The position numbers and the translations under genes were made by a program. DNA of 64,000 bases from an uncultured Armatimonadota bacterium (GTDB lineage: Bacteria > Armatimonadota > Fimbriimonadia > Fimbriimonadales > Fimbriimonadaceae): positions 55,999-119,998 of the forward strand of contig CAIUHP010000068.1 in the NCBI GenBank assembly GCA_903899015.1, written 5' to 3'. Below the pieces are notes generated by a model. It was given only the letters and a program-made list of their open reading frames with translations. It was not told where the DNA came from and did no database searches. Numbering within the stretch: position 1 is the first letter of the stretch; each line of letters begins with the position of its first letter. Positions 9,230 through 17,176 of this stretch are shown piece after piece.

Positions 9230-10267
9230 TTGCGCTCACCAGAATTCTGGCAACGGCTGCTTTCCGCAGAGTTAGCTCCGGCAAAGAACCGGGTTCTTCT
9301 TGAAGAACTCGGTTCTTTCCATTCCGACCCACTCTCCCAACTTCTCCAGAGTCCCTTGCTAACGGAAAATGAGAAGGTGCGAGCGAAATCACTCGGGATG
9401 GATGCTCTGCATAAGGCCCTTAGCGAGGGCGTCTCAATTCTCGAATTTGAAGACTATCCTGAGCTTCTCCACGAAAGTGGCAATGTCAGTCCTGCCCTTT
9501 TTGTGAAGGGAGATGCAACGTGTCTTTATGAGCCAACGGTCGCAATCGTCGGTACCCGAGCCGCATCAGTTTATGGCCGGGCCTGTGCCTATAAGTTTGC
9601 CCACGCGCTCGCAAGCTCTGGAGTGACGGTAGTCAGTGGAGGAGCTCTTGGAATCGATGCGGCCGCCCATAAAGGTGCACTTGATGCGGGTGGTCATACC
9701 GCAGCAGTTTTAGCGACTGGCATGGATATTGTTTATCCACGCGTTCATAACGGACTGTTTCAGCAAATAGCTGGTTCGGGATGCTTAGTGAGTCAATTCG
9801 CGATTGGATCCCGAATGAATGAATTCAAATTCTTGATTCGAAATGTTTTAGTAGCAAGCTTAAGCAGCGCAATCATCGTGATTGAAGCTCCTGCCAAGTC
9901 AGGGGCGCTAAGTACGGCCACCGCTGCGAATGAGCTGGGACGTGAGGTGTTCGTTTTGCCAGCTAACATTGACATGCACGGCTTTCAAGGATCTTTCAGC
10001 CTGCTTCGAGATGGTGCGACGATGGTTACTCATCCCGATCAAGTGCTTGAATCCCTGCAGATTGAACCGCGCGCGATGGCGGCACCCGTAGAAGCAAGTG
10101 GGCCGGGAAACCAAATACTGGCGGTCCTAAGTTCGATGCCGATGACAACCGAGAAGATCGTGGATTTAACAGGGCTCGATCCGGCCGAAGTTTTGAGTGA
10201 AATAACGCTATTAGAGTTAGAGGGACGCGTCATGAGAGGCGCAGGAGGGTATGCCTTAATACCGTGA
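9230..10267 (+). CDS. dprA: DNA-processing protein DprA
   Basis: The start is TTG 9230, with AAGG six bases upstream. The Rossmann-fold core is unmistakable: VAIVGTRAASVYGR, VVSGGALGIDAAAHKGAL, GTGMDIVYP-like ATGMDIVYPRVH, and SGALSTATAANELGREVFVLP. A C-terminal winged-helix (DML1-like) domain follows (ILAVLSSMPMTTEKIVDLTG). DprA loads RecA onto incoming single-stranded DNA during natural transformation. Together with the type IV pilus locus at the right end and a TfoX-N protein, it hints at competence. The stop codon overlaps the GTG start of nagA (GTGA), so the pair is probably translated together. Confidence 0.95.
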   Translation: MRSPEFWQRLLSAELAPAKNRVLLEELGSFHSDPLSQLLQSPLLTENEKVRAKSLGMDALHKALSEGVSILEFEDYPELLHESGNVSPALFVKGDATCLYEPTVAIVGTRAASVYGRACAYKFAHALASSGVTVVSGGALGIDAAAHKGALDAGGHTAAVLATGMDIVYPRVHNGLFQQIAGSGCLVSQFAIGSRMNEFKFLIRNVLVASLSSAIIVIEAPAKSGALSTATAANELGREVFVLPANIDMHGFQGSFSLLRDGATMVTHPDQVLESLQIEPRAMAAPVEASGPGNQILAVLSSMPMTTEKIVDLTGLDPAEVLSEITLLELEGRVMRGAGGYALIP

Positions 10268-11301
10268 GCAAAATCTATTCATATTTGGGATCGCAAGGGT
10301 TTGGAAGCTATGAGATTGATCTCGAAAGGAAAACCTTTCATCGTGTCGATCAGCCCGCGGACACGCTCTTGGTTCCGGGTTTCATCGACATACATACCCA
10401 CGGAGCCTTTGGAATCGATTTTATGGGCGCTCAACCGGGTGAGATGGAGCTTTTGTGCGCGAAGCTTGCTGAACGAGGCTACGAAGGATTCTTGCCTACA
10501 ACCGTAACTGCTTCGGCGAGTGATGTTCAACGCGCTTTAGACGGCATGCCCGATCATTCGATGATTCTTGGTTTTCACCTTGAGGGCCCATTTATCAGTC
10601 CGGTATTTCCGGGTGCGCAACCCAAGGAGTCGATCATTGATCCTCCCGTCGCGGCCTCGGAATGGGATGCGATCCTAGATGATCCTCGACTTAAGGTGAT
10701 TACGATGGCGCCGGAGCGACCGGGAGCGTCCGAGCTTATCTCGCGATTAACTTCACGCGGGGTTAAAGTAAGCATGGGACATACCAATGCAACCTATGAC
10801 GAGGCCGCATTGGGTTTCGCGGCAGGAGCAAGTCATACCACTCACACTTTCAATGCGATGCGACCCTTGCATCATCGAGAACCGGGGATGGTGGGCTATG
10901 CGCTCGGTAATGACGATATTTATACCGAACTCATTTACGACCGACTACACGTGCGGAAAGAGTCGGCGGAAGTGCTCTTCCGATGTAAGACGCCGGATCG
11001 GATCGTGGCGATCAGCGATAGCGTGATGGCGGCAGGTTTGGAACCTGGACAGACCATCAAGATGTGGGCACTCGATGTTGTGGTTGGAAACAAGGAAGTC
11101 CGATTGCCTAACGGGACGCTTGCGGGTAGCGGAATCACTTTGTTGGATGCTTTTCAAAACCTCTACGAAGATTTTGGCCCCGAGCGCGCAATATTAGCCT
11201 GTTGTCTTAATCCCCGCCAAGCAATTGGACTCCACCGCTCTCCAGCGGTCTACGTGGAGTTCAACCAAAAACTTGAGATCGAGAATTTGCACAAAGCTTA
11301 A
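10264..11301 (+). CDS. nagA: N-acetylglucosamine-6-phosphate deacetylase
   Basis: This amidohydrolase-superfamily enzyme hydrolyses GlcNAc-6-phosphate to glucosamine-6-phosphate and acetate in amino-sugar and peptidoglycan recycling. Visible motifs are GFIDIHTHGAFGIDFM (His-x-His metal site), FHLEGPFISP, VSMGHTNATYDEA, GASHTTHTFNAM and VAISDSVMAAG (catalytic Asp). At 345 residues it is slightly short of the usual 380 or so but covers the full barrel. It starts at GTG 10264 inside the dprA stop. Its convergent neighbour tsaC ends 6 bp away. Confidence 0.93.
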   Translation: MSKIYSYLGSQGFGSYEIDLERKTFHRVDQPADTLLVPGFIDIHTHGAFGIDFMGAQPGEMELLCAKLAERGYEGFLPTTVTASASDVQRALDGMPDHSMILGFHLEGPFISPVFPGAQPKESIIDPPVAASEWDAILDDPRLKVITMAPERPGASELISRLTSRGVKVSMGHTNATYDEAALGFAAGASHTTHTFNAMRPLHHREPGMVGYALGNDDIYTELIYDRLHVRKESAEVLFRCKTPDRIVAISDSVMAAGLEPGQTIKMWALDVVVGNKEVRLPNGTLAGSGITLLDAFQNLYEDFGPERAILACCLNPRQAIGLHRSPAVYVEFNQKLEIENLHKA

Positions 11302-11307
11302 GGATAT

Positions 11308-12228
11308 TCAGCCTTGAGCTTTGCGAATTCGATCCCATACTGCTTCCCATTCGGGAGTGGTCGGTGGGGATTCGACCAAGATTTCCGTGAGACCTAGCTG
11401 ATCGAGGTTGTGCAAGGTCGAGTAAAGCAAAGCTCCGTAGCCGACTGGATCGTTAGGCAACTGGATCTGATGGGCACCGGATGGACGGTCCAACACAATT
11501 CCTGATTCATTCGGACCCAACGAATCCACGGTTCGAAGGGGAGTCCGAGGGGAGTAATGGCGCCGATAATTGCCGGGAGATCGACGTTCAGTGGTTCCTG
11601 GGAGAGAGAGTGAACCGACGACTTCCGCAATCTGGGCTCGAGTGATGGCACCTGGCCGAAGGATGGCGCATTGAAGTGGGTCACTACAATCGATGACGGT
11701 GGATTCAAGCCCAAACGTGCAGTCTCCTCCGTCGATAACACAGGCGAGTCCGGCAACAATTTCCGGGGCTAAGTTCTCGGCTCGAGTTGGCGACAGGCTC
11801 ATGAACCGGTTCGCGCTTGGTGCGGAAAGGGGTGCGTTGGTAGCTTCAATAATTGCTCGTGCCACTGGATGATTGGGCATTCGAATGGCAACTGTTTGTA
11901 AGCTGGCGGTTACTTCGTCGGGAACAAGCGACGACTTCGGTAGGATAATGGTGAGCGGTCCTGGCCAGAACGCAGCCATCAGATTTTTGGCCGAATCTGG
12001 GATCGAAGCAACGAGGGGCTCGACCTGACTCATGGAAGCAACATGAACGATAAGCGGATTTTCGGCGGGGCGTCCTTTTAAATCGAATGTGCTGAGAACG
12101 GCGCTCCGATTGGTCGCGACGGCCGCGATTCCGTAAACGGTCTCGGTGGGTAGTCCGATCAGTTTGCCTTCACGGAGAGCGTCAGCAGCAAACTGAATGT
12201 TCTCTTTTGTCGGCGGCAGAATGCTCAT
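11308..12228 (-). CDS. tsaC: L-threonylcarbamoyladenylate synthase (Sua5 type)
   Basis: The YrdC/Sua5 domain occupies about residues 10-200: GLPTETVYGIAA, the substrate-binding LKGRPAENPLIVH, PGPLTIILPK, and SAPSANRFMSLSPT. The roughly 100 residues after SPGNYRRHYSPRTPL form a Sua5-type C-terminal domain, so this is the long Sua5 form rather than short TsaC. The enzyme makes threonylcarbamoyl-AMP for the universal t6A37 modification of tRNAs reading ANN codons. It is the last gene of a coupled minus-strand operon; its ATG overlaps the aroE stop (ATGA). Confidence 0.95.
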   Translation of the reverse strand: MSILPPTKENIQFAADALREGKLIGLPTETVYGIAAVATNRSAVLSTFDLKGRPAENPLIVHVASMSQVEPLVASIPDSAKNLMAAFWPGPLTIILPKSSLVPDEVTASLQTVAIRMPNHPVARAIIEATNAPLSAPSANRFMSLSPTRAENLAPEIVAGLACVIDGGDCTFGLESTVIDCSDPLQCAILRPGAITRAQIAEVVGSLSLPGTTERRSPGNYRRHYSPRTPLRTVDSLGPNESGIVLDRPSGAHQIQLPNDPVGYGALLYSTLHNLDQLGLTEILVESPPTTPEWEAVWDRIRKAQG

Positions 12229-13028
12229 TGAAGCGCCTCACGCATGGCAGTCCTTGGAGCTTCGATTCCGAGCCACCACTCAAAACTTCGGGCCCCTTGC
12301 GCGACGAGCAACGGCAATCCGTCCATTGTCGCGAGCCCAAGAGAAAATGCTTTGGCAAGAAATGGGGTCGTCGGTCTGGCATACATGAGATCATAGGCCA
12401 AGGCACCCGGCATGGCACGATCCCATTGGATTGGCAATTCTTCTTTGTTGAGCGATGCTGATGTCGTGTTGAGAATGAGCGCGCATCCATCTGGATCTGC
12501 AGATTCAGAGACTGAGAGCTGGTTCGATCCGAGTTCTTCTGCGAGCGAATGCGCCTTTTCTAACGTCCGATTGGTGAGCTTAATGGAGTAGCCATCACTT
12601 AGCAAAGCGACTATGAGCGCCCTCGCTGAACCACCTGCTCCAACCAGAAGCACTTTCTTTTCCGTGGGGTGGAATTCACCTAAAGTATCGAGGAAGCCGG
12701 GAGCGTCCGTGTTGATACAAGCTCGATCTTTGAGCCGAAGCGTATTGGCAGCTCGAACCCTTGCGGCCATCGGCTCGACAACATCGGCCCAATTCAACGC
12801 CTCTTCCTTGTGAGGCACGGTAACGTTGATGCCTTGATATCCAAGTGACGAAAGTCGTTCTAAAGCTTCGCCTACTTCTCCCGTTGGAACGTGAATGCCG
12901 TAGTAGGTGTAAGGCAAGCCAAGGGTAGCGTAAGCGGCGGAATGCATCTTTGGGGACAGCGAATGGTGAACGGGGTCACCGATAACTGCAAATGTCCCTT
13001 CTGGTGCTTCACGCCATGGGTATGTCAT
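12225..13028 (-). CDS. aroE: Shikimate dehydrogenase (NADP+)
   Basis: AroE reduces 3-dehydroshikimate to shikimate in aromatic amino acid synthesis. Motifs: SLSPKMHSAAY (substrate), GINVTVPHKEEAL (catalytic Lys), NTDAPGFLDTL (catalytic Asp) and VLLVGAGGSARAL (NADP loop); NRTLEKA follows the dinucleotide strand. The 267-residue length is normal. It overlaps both neighbours through ATGA junctions. The yqeG-type gene directly upstream recalls the yqeG-yqeH-aroE order of Bacillus. Confidence 0.96.
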   Translation of the reverse strand: MTYPWREAPEGTFAVIGDPVHHSLSPKMHSAAYATLGLPYTYYGIHVPTGEVGEALERLSSLGYQGINVTVPHKEEALNWADVVEPMAARVRAANTLRLKDRACINTDAPGFLDTLGEFHPTEKKVLLVGAGGSARALIVALLSDGYSIKLTNRTLEKAHSLAEELGSNQLSVSESADPDGCALILNTTSASLNKEELPIQWDRAMPGALAYDLMYARPTTPFLAKAFSLGLATMDGLPLLVAQGARSFEWWLGIEAPRTAMREALQ

Positions 13029-14116
13029 TCACTGCTCCGGAAAGCGTAGAACCGCATGCCAGCAAAATTCCAAACCGCAGCAATCACTGCCGCAATCACT
13101 TTTGGAATCCCAAGCTGATGGTTGCCGATTACGTTGTAAAGCGCGCTGAAGATGCCGATGTTGATCAGCTGGCCCATAATCGACACGAAATAGAACTTGC
13201 GCATCTCCTTGGCCCGTTCCGCTTTGCCTTTCACTTCAAATGTCCAAGCACGATTCCAAATGTAGCTATTTGTCATCGCGAAAAACGAAGCAAGGCACCC
13301 AAATATTGGCGCAGTGGCTTCGTGGGGTCCTTTCGCCCAGCCAAAGATTCCGGGCATGCTGGATAGTAGTGATTTTCCAAGGCTGTCACTCAGCAAGCCG
13401 TCTCCCGACTTAATGATGTTCATGAACACGTAGGTCAGGCTGAAATCGATGACGAAGGAGGATCCACCCACGATCGCAAACTTGATGATTTGGTGAACGA
13501 GGGTTTTCTGCGCGAGCGGTTTCTCTCGCTCGATTTCTGGTGCCTCAGGAGTTTCATCGAGTGGGGTGACAAGCGCTTGGTAAATCGCTCCGGTAAGGAA
13601 GCGCTCCACCTTTCGGTTGATGCTCGTTCCCTTGAATTCCTTGCCTTCAAGCCGCTTGACCCAGATTGCCTCGATGCCGGTTCGATTGGCACCTAGAACA
13701 TCGGTCATGATCTGGTCTCCGACCATGATCGCTTCTTCCGGTTTTCTTCGGAACTTGATCAGCGCTAGTCGGAACATCGATCGACTAGGCTTAAATCGAC
13801 CTCGAACCGTAATCGCGCCGATGGATTCTGCGATCTTGGCCAATCGGTCTACCTGGGTGGTGTTACTAATAATGCAGATCTCAAATCCGATTGACTTCGC
13901 CTTCTGAGTCCAAGCCAAAACGGTTTCCTCGCAAGCGTGAGAATGCCACTGCACAATTGTGTTGTCGACGTCGAGCAACAGCAACCGCTTTCCTCGATCC
14001 CAGAGTTCTTGAAGGTCAATAGCGTAAAGCGATTCGACAGCGTGAGCAGGGGTAAAGCGATGATAGACCCGGTGGATTCGCTGTCTTTCGAATTTGCCAC
14101 TCTTCCATTCGCTCAT
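13025..14116 (-). CDS. YqeG-type HAD phosphatase fused to GtrA-like membrane domain
   Basis: Residues about 1-170 are a YqeG/GEP4-type HAD phosphatase: LLLLDVDNTIVQWH carries the DxD catalytic motif, IISNTTQ the second motif, and EEAIMVGDQIMTDVLGANR the last acidic motif. Residues about 205-363 form a GtrA/DPMS-flippase-type domain with four predicted membrane segments (FAIVGGSSFVIDFSLTYVF, CLASFFAMTNSYIWNRAWTF, FYFVSIMGQLINIGIFSAL, IAAVIAAVWNFAGMRFYAF). Known YqeG/GEP4 relatives dephosphorylate phosphatidylglycerophosphate; GtrA proteins are thought to flip polyprenyl-linked sugars. The fusion may couple lipid-phosphate removal to a membrane carrier, but the substrate is unknown. It is coupled to aroE and mltG by 4-base overlaps. 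Confidence 0.88.
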   Translation of the reverse strand: MSEWKSGKFERQRIHRVYHRFTPAHAVESLYAIDLQELWDRGKRLLLLDVDNTIVQWHSHACEETVLAWTQKAKSIGFEICIISNTTQVDRLAKIAESIGAITVRGRFKPSRSMFRLALIKFRRKPEEAIMVGDQIMTDVLGANRTGIEAIWVKRLEGKEFKGTSINRKVERFLTGAIYQALVTPLDETPEAPEIEREKPLAQKTLVHQIIKFAIVGGSSFVIDFSLTYVFMNIIKSGDGLLSDSLGKSLLSSMPGIFGWAKGPHEATAPIFGCLASFFAMTNSYIWNRAWTFEVKGKAERAKEMRKFYFVSIMGQLINIGIFSALYNVIGNHQLGIPKVIAAVIAAVWNFAGMRFYAFRSSE

Positions 14117-15114
14117 GATTTGCCTGCCTTCATTGCTGCTCTTCGCTTCTTGATGTTCTTCAAATGCTCCTTATAAGTTGCCGAGTAAATAGTTTGGCCG
14201 TTGGGGAGCGCGACATAGAACAAATAGTCGTGTTTTGCCGGATGCATCGCAGCTTCAATGTCTTTTTTGTCAGGAGAGCAAATGGGGCCCGGCGGCAGGC
14301 CTTTAATGAGGTACGTGTTGTAGGGCGATTTTACGTTGCGATAATCTTTAAACGTGAGGCGGCGCCACTTTTGCAAGGCATATTCGATGGTCGCGTCAAT
14401 CTGTAGCGGCATGCGAGCTTTGATGCGGTTCTCGATCACTCCAGCGATAATAGGTCGATCCGAATCTTTGCCTGCCTCAAGCTGAACTAGGGAGGCGAGG
14501 ATAAGGGTTCGACGGAAATCTGGATCCGATTTTCCTAACGGCCAAATGTTCTTCTCGAACGCTTCAAGCTGCTTGAGAATCGTCCGCTTGGCTCCGAAGA
14601 GGGGAGGCAAATCGTATCGGCCTGGATAGAGGTAACCCTCGAGCGAATCCTTAGGAAGTGGAAACGAGACTTCGTTGGCGATTTGACCTGGATCTCGCAC
14701 GATCTCCATGTACTCGTCGGCAGAAGTTACATTGTGCTGTTCCAAAACGTGAGCCGACCGATTTGCCCAGTTTGTCTCTGGCAGTCGAATCGTCTGATGG
14801 ATTGGCTTCCGAAGCGCAAGCAAGATCGAAAGTGCGTTCTGCCCTGGACCAACCGAGTAGCTTCCGATGGCAACTGGACCGGAACCACCTGCCAAGAAGG
14901 CAACCCACTTTGCTGCCTGGGAACTTTTGAGGATGCCTCGCTGAGCTAAGTCGCTGAGAACCTTGTCCAACGGAACCGGATCTTCGTATCGGATGAAGAT
15001 CTTTGGCGCCGACGCAGGACCGACTGGGGCAAGCCCCGGAAGGAGCCAAACGGCGACGATCGCGCTGATAAGCAACAATCCAGCAAGAAAAATCAGTCGT
15101 CGCTTACGTCGCAT
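14113..15114 (-). CDS. mltG: Endolytic transglycosylase MltG (YceG)
   Basis: A single N-terminal membrane anchor (about residues 6-24) is followed by a LysM-like region (DPVPLDKVLSDLAQRGILKSS) and the YceG catalytic domain. The signature ASLVQLEAGKDSDRPIIAGV matches the family's ASIVEKET region and keeps the catalytic Glu. MPLQIDATIEYAL and SPYNTYLIKGLPPGPICSP follow as expected. MltG cuts nascent glycan strands and helps set their length. The gene overlaps ruvX by 11 bp upstream and the yqeG-gtrA fusion by 4 bp downstream; the mltG-ruvX pairing is common in bacteria. Confidence 0.95.
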   Translation of the reverse strand: MRRKRRLIFLAGLLLISAIVAVWLLPGLAPVGPASAPKIFIRYEDPVPLDKVLSDLAQRGILKSSQAAKWVAFLAGGSGPVAIGSYSVGPGQNALSILLALRKPIHQTIRLPETNWANRSAHVLEQHNVTSADEYMEIVRDPGQIANEVSFPLPKDSLEGYLYPGRYDLPPLFGAKRTILKQLEAFEKNIWPLGKSDPDFRRTLILASLVQLEAGKDSDRPIIAGVIENRIKARMPLQIDATIEYALQKWRRLTFKDYRNVKSPYNTYLIKGLPPGPICSPDKKDIEAAMHPAKHDYLFYVALPNGQTIYSATYKEHLKNIKKRRAAMKAGKS

Positions 15115-15517
15115 GCTCGCTTAAATATCTCTCCAAGATCAAGGCAGCGGCTTCGCCGTCTTTCAATTTTCTTCGCTGACTTGCTTTCAATCCATCTTCG
15201 CGCAGAAGGCTATCGGCTTGGACGCTTGTCATAGACTCGTCAACAAAATAGACCGGCACTCCATTCCCGACGATGTGGTCGCCAAGCGTTCGGAAGATCC
15301 TTGCCATACGACCTTCCTCTCCAGATTCTTCGATCGGGAGCCCCATGACGACGGCAACCGCTTCCTCACGTTTGGCCATCTTAGCAATCTCGACTGCGTC
15401 AATCTTAAGTGTTCCGCTGGCTGTCATCGGGGGGCGAGGAGTAACGATACCAACTTCGGTTTCCGCAACCGCGATACCGATTCGCTTAAATCCGAAGTCG
15501 ACGCCGAGCAATCTCAT
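15104..15517 (-). CDS. ruvX: Putative pre-16S rRNA nuclease / Holliday junction resolvase RuvX (YqgF)
   Basis: The RNase H-like YqgF domain fills the 137 residues: LLGVDFGFKRIGIAVAE (first catalytic Asp), VVMGLPIEESGEEG (Glu region), PVYFVDESMTSVQAD and KDGEAAALILERYL (last Asp). The family matures the 5' end of 16S rRNA in several bacteria and has been proposed as a Holliday junction resolvase. Its start is in an ATGA overlap with the phosphatase gene upstream, and it overlaps mltG by 11 bp. Confidence 0.93.
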   Translation of the reverse strand: MRLLGVDFGFKRIGIAVAETEVGIVTPRPPMTASGTLKIDAVEIAKMAKREEAVAVVMGLPIEESGEEGRMARIFRTLGDHIVGNGVPVYFVDESMTSVQADSLLREDGLKASQRRKLKDGEAAALILERYLSEHAT

Positions 15518-16266
15518 GAGTTGAATGTTTCGAGAATTTCCGCGTGAACCTTTCCGTTCGAGCTTATTGCCTCAAGTCCAAGTTTGTGGTTGCCTTTGAA
15601 ATCTGTGAAGGTTCCACCTGCTTCTCGAACAATTAAAGCGACCGCAGAGATGTCCCAATGGGCCACCACAGGATCGACCATCGCTTCCACTCGGCCGGTA
15701 GCAACGAGTGCGTGTCCGTACGCATCGCTCCAAGTGCGGGTTGCAAGGGCCCTTCCAACAAGCGATTCAAATGGACCCCAGTAACCCGCCTTAAACATTG
15801 AACGATGTCCACCGCAACAGATAACGCCTCCGGCAACCTGTTCTCGGTTAGAAACATGACAAGGGCGTCCGTTAAAGAATGCTCCTTTGCCCTTTTCGGC
15901 ATAGAGCATTTCATCGAGAGCGGGGAAGTAGCAAACTCCAATTTCAGTTTCTCCATCGACCTCGTAGCTCAAGAGCGTCGCGTATAAAGGGACACCGCTT
16001 ATAAAGGACTTCGTACCATCGATTGGGTCAATCACCCATCGATTCAGTTCCGATTCGGCCCCACCTTCTTCTTCTCCCAAAATGTATTCGCCCGGATAAG
16101 CTTGGGCGATCAACTCACGAATGAGTCGCTCGGCTCCTTGATCGGCCAGGGTTACTGGTGTTTCATCCGACTTGGTGATCACGTGAGTCCCAGTTTGGAA
16201 AAGGGCGAGAGTAGAACGTCCTGCCTTGTAGGCAGCGTCAATCGCGAAAGCGAGCCGAGGAGACAT
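15514..16266 (-). CDS. Inositol monophosphatase family phosphatase (HisN-like)
   Basis: This 250-residue enzyme has the metal sites of the IMPase fold: LGEEEGG, WVIDPIDGTKSFISGVP and VVAHWDISAVALIVREAGG. The sequence most resembles histidinol-phosphatases of the HisN type, which replace HisB-N in many bacteria, but inositol-1-phosphate or related phosphates are equally possible substrates. It is the first gene of the minus-strand operon running to tsaC, with an ATGA junction to ruvX. A 172-bp spacer separates it from the divergent racemase-like gene. Confidence 0.88.
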   Translation of the reverse strand: MSPRLAFAIDAAYKAGRSTLALFQTGTHVITKSDETPVTLADQGAERLIRELIAQAYPGEYILGEEEGGAESELNRWVIDPIDGTKSFISGVPLYATLLSYEVDGETEIGVCYFPALDEMLYAEKGKGAFFNGRPCHVSNREQVAGGVICCGGHRSMFKAGYWGPFESLVGRALATRTWSDAYGHALVATGRVEAMVDPVVAHWDISAVALIVREAGGTFTDFKGNHKLGLEAISSNGKVHAEILETFNS

Positions 16267-16400
16267 GGGCAGAGTTTACACTTACCGTGAATCTCGGTAT
16301 TCATGCATCCCGACGACTAATCTCATCTGAATCATCAGGTGGGTTGAGAAATGGGATATCAGCCTCCTAGATCTAGTTGAAAACATTCACTTAGAGTTAG

Positions 16401-16431
16401 TTGGGCTCTTGCATGGATCTAATTGTAGAAT
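16401..16431 (+). promoter_or_regulatory. Candidate promoter of racemase-like gene (leaderless start)
   Basis: TTGGGC at 16401-16406 and TAGAAT at 16426-16431, spaced 19 bp, form a plausible -35/-10 pair. The -10 ends seven bases before GTG 16439, so transcription would begin at or next to the start codon. No Shine-Dalgarno sequence is present. This is inferred from sequence only. Confidence 0.4.
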
Positions 16432-16438
16432 GGACTCC

Positions 16439-17176
16439 GTGAAGATTGGAGTTTGCGATTGGGGGATTGGTGGCCTCGGCTTTTTCCGCACCCTGCAAAC
16501 TGCGCGCCCCGATCTTGACGTGACGTATTTGGGAGACCAGGGCTTCTTGCCTTACGGTCGAGTACCGACTCATGAACTGACGCAACGGATGACTCAGCTC
16601 GCAGAATGGTTTCGCGATAGAAGCGTAACTCAACTGGTGGTAGCGTGCAACGCTGCAAGTACCGTATTGCCGAAAGTGCATGTATCGGGCATTCAATTGA
16701 CGGGAGTCATTGCGCCAACCATCAATATTCTCCTGCTTGATTCGACTTCAATAGGCATCATAGGAGGTCGAAGAACGATCCTCTCTCAAGCGTATCGCAA
16801 GCCACTTGTCGCACGTGGCATTTCAGTTGCTCAACGGGTTGCGCAACCGATTTCGGGACTCATTGAAGCGGGCAAGGCAAACGACGAGGAAACGCACGAA
16901 TTGTTGAGGAATATCTTGCGACCTATTCGAAACTCAGAAAGGCTTGTTCTTGCTTGCACGCACTACATCGTTCTCGAGGATGTCGTGCGTGAATATATGC
17001 CCTCGTCAACGATCATTGATCCCGCGACAGAGGTTTGGCGTCAATTGGAAGCAAACCTTCCCGAGCCAACAGATCACATCGGTCACTACGATTTTTTCAC
17101 TTCGGGAGATTCCTCTCAAATGGAAGAGCAAGCCCTTCGAACGTTTGGAGTCTCGGCAAAGGTGAGTCCTTGGTAG
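16439..17176 (+). CDS. Glutamate/aspartate racemase homologue (MurI-like, variant active site)
   Basis: GTG 16439 gives the family-like N-terminus MKIGVCDWGIGGL and sits seven bases after a TAGAAT box; ATG 16430 is the alternative. MurI features are present: VTYLGDQGFLPYGRVP, first catalytic Cys in VVACNAAST, GVIAP, and second Cys with Thr-His in VLACTHYIVLED. Two substrate-pocket motifs deviate: the usual DSG is DWG, and the usual CNTA is CNAA. Both cysteines remain, so a racemase-type reaction is likely, but the substrate may not be glutamate. It overlaps the next gene by 7 bp, implying joint function with the caspase-like/methyltransferase protein. Confidence 0.8.
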   Translation: MKIGVCDWGIGGLGFFRTLQTARPDLDVTYLGDQGFLPYGRVPTHELTQRMTQLAEWFRDRSVTQLVVACNAASTVLPKVHVSGIQLTGVIAPTINILLLDSTSIGIIGGRRTILSQAYRKPLVARGISVAQRVAQPISGLIEAGKANDEETHELLRNILRPIRNSERLVLACTHYIVLEDVVREYMPSSTIIDPATEVWRQLEANLPEPTDHIGHYDFFTSGDSSQMEEQALRTFGVSAKVSPW

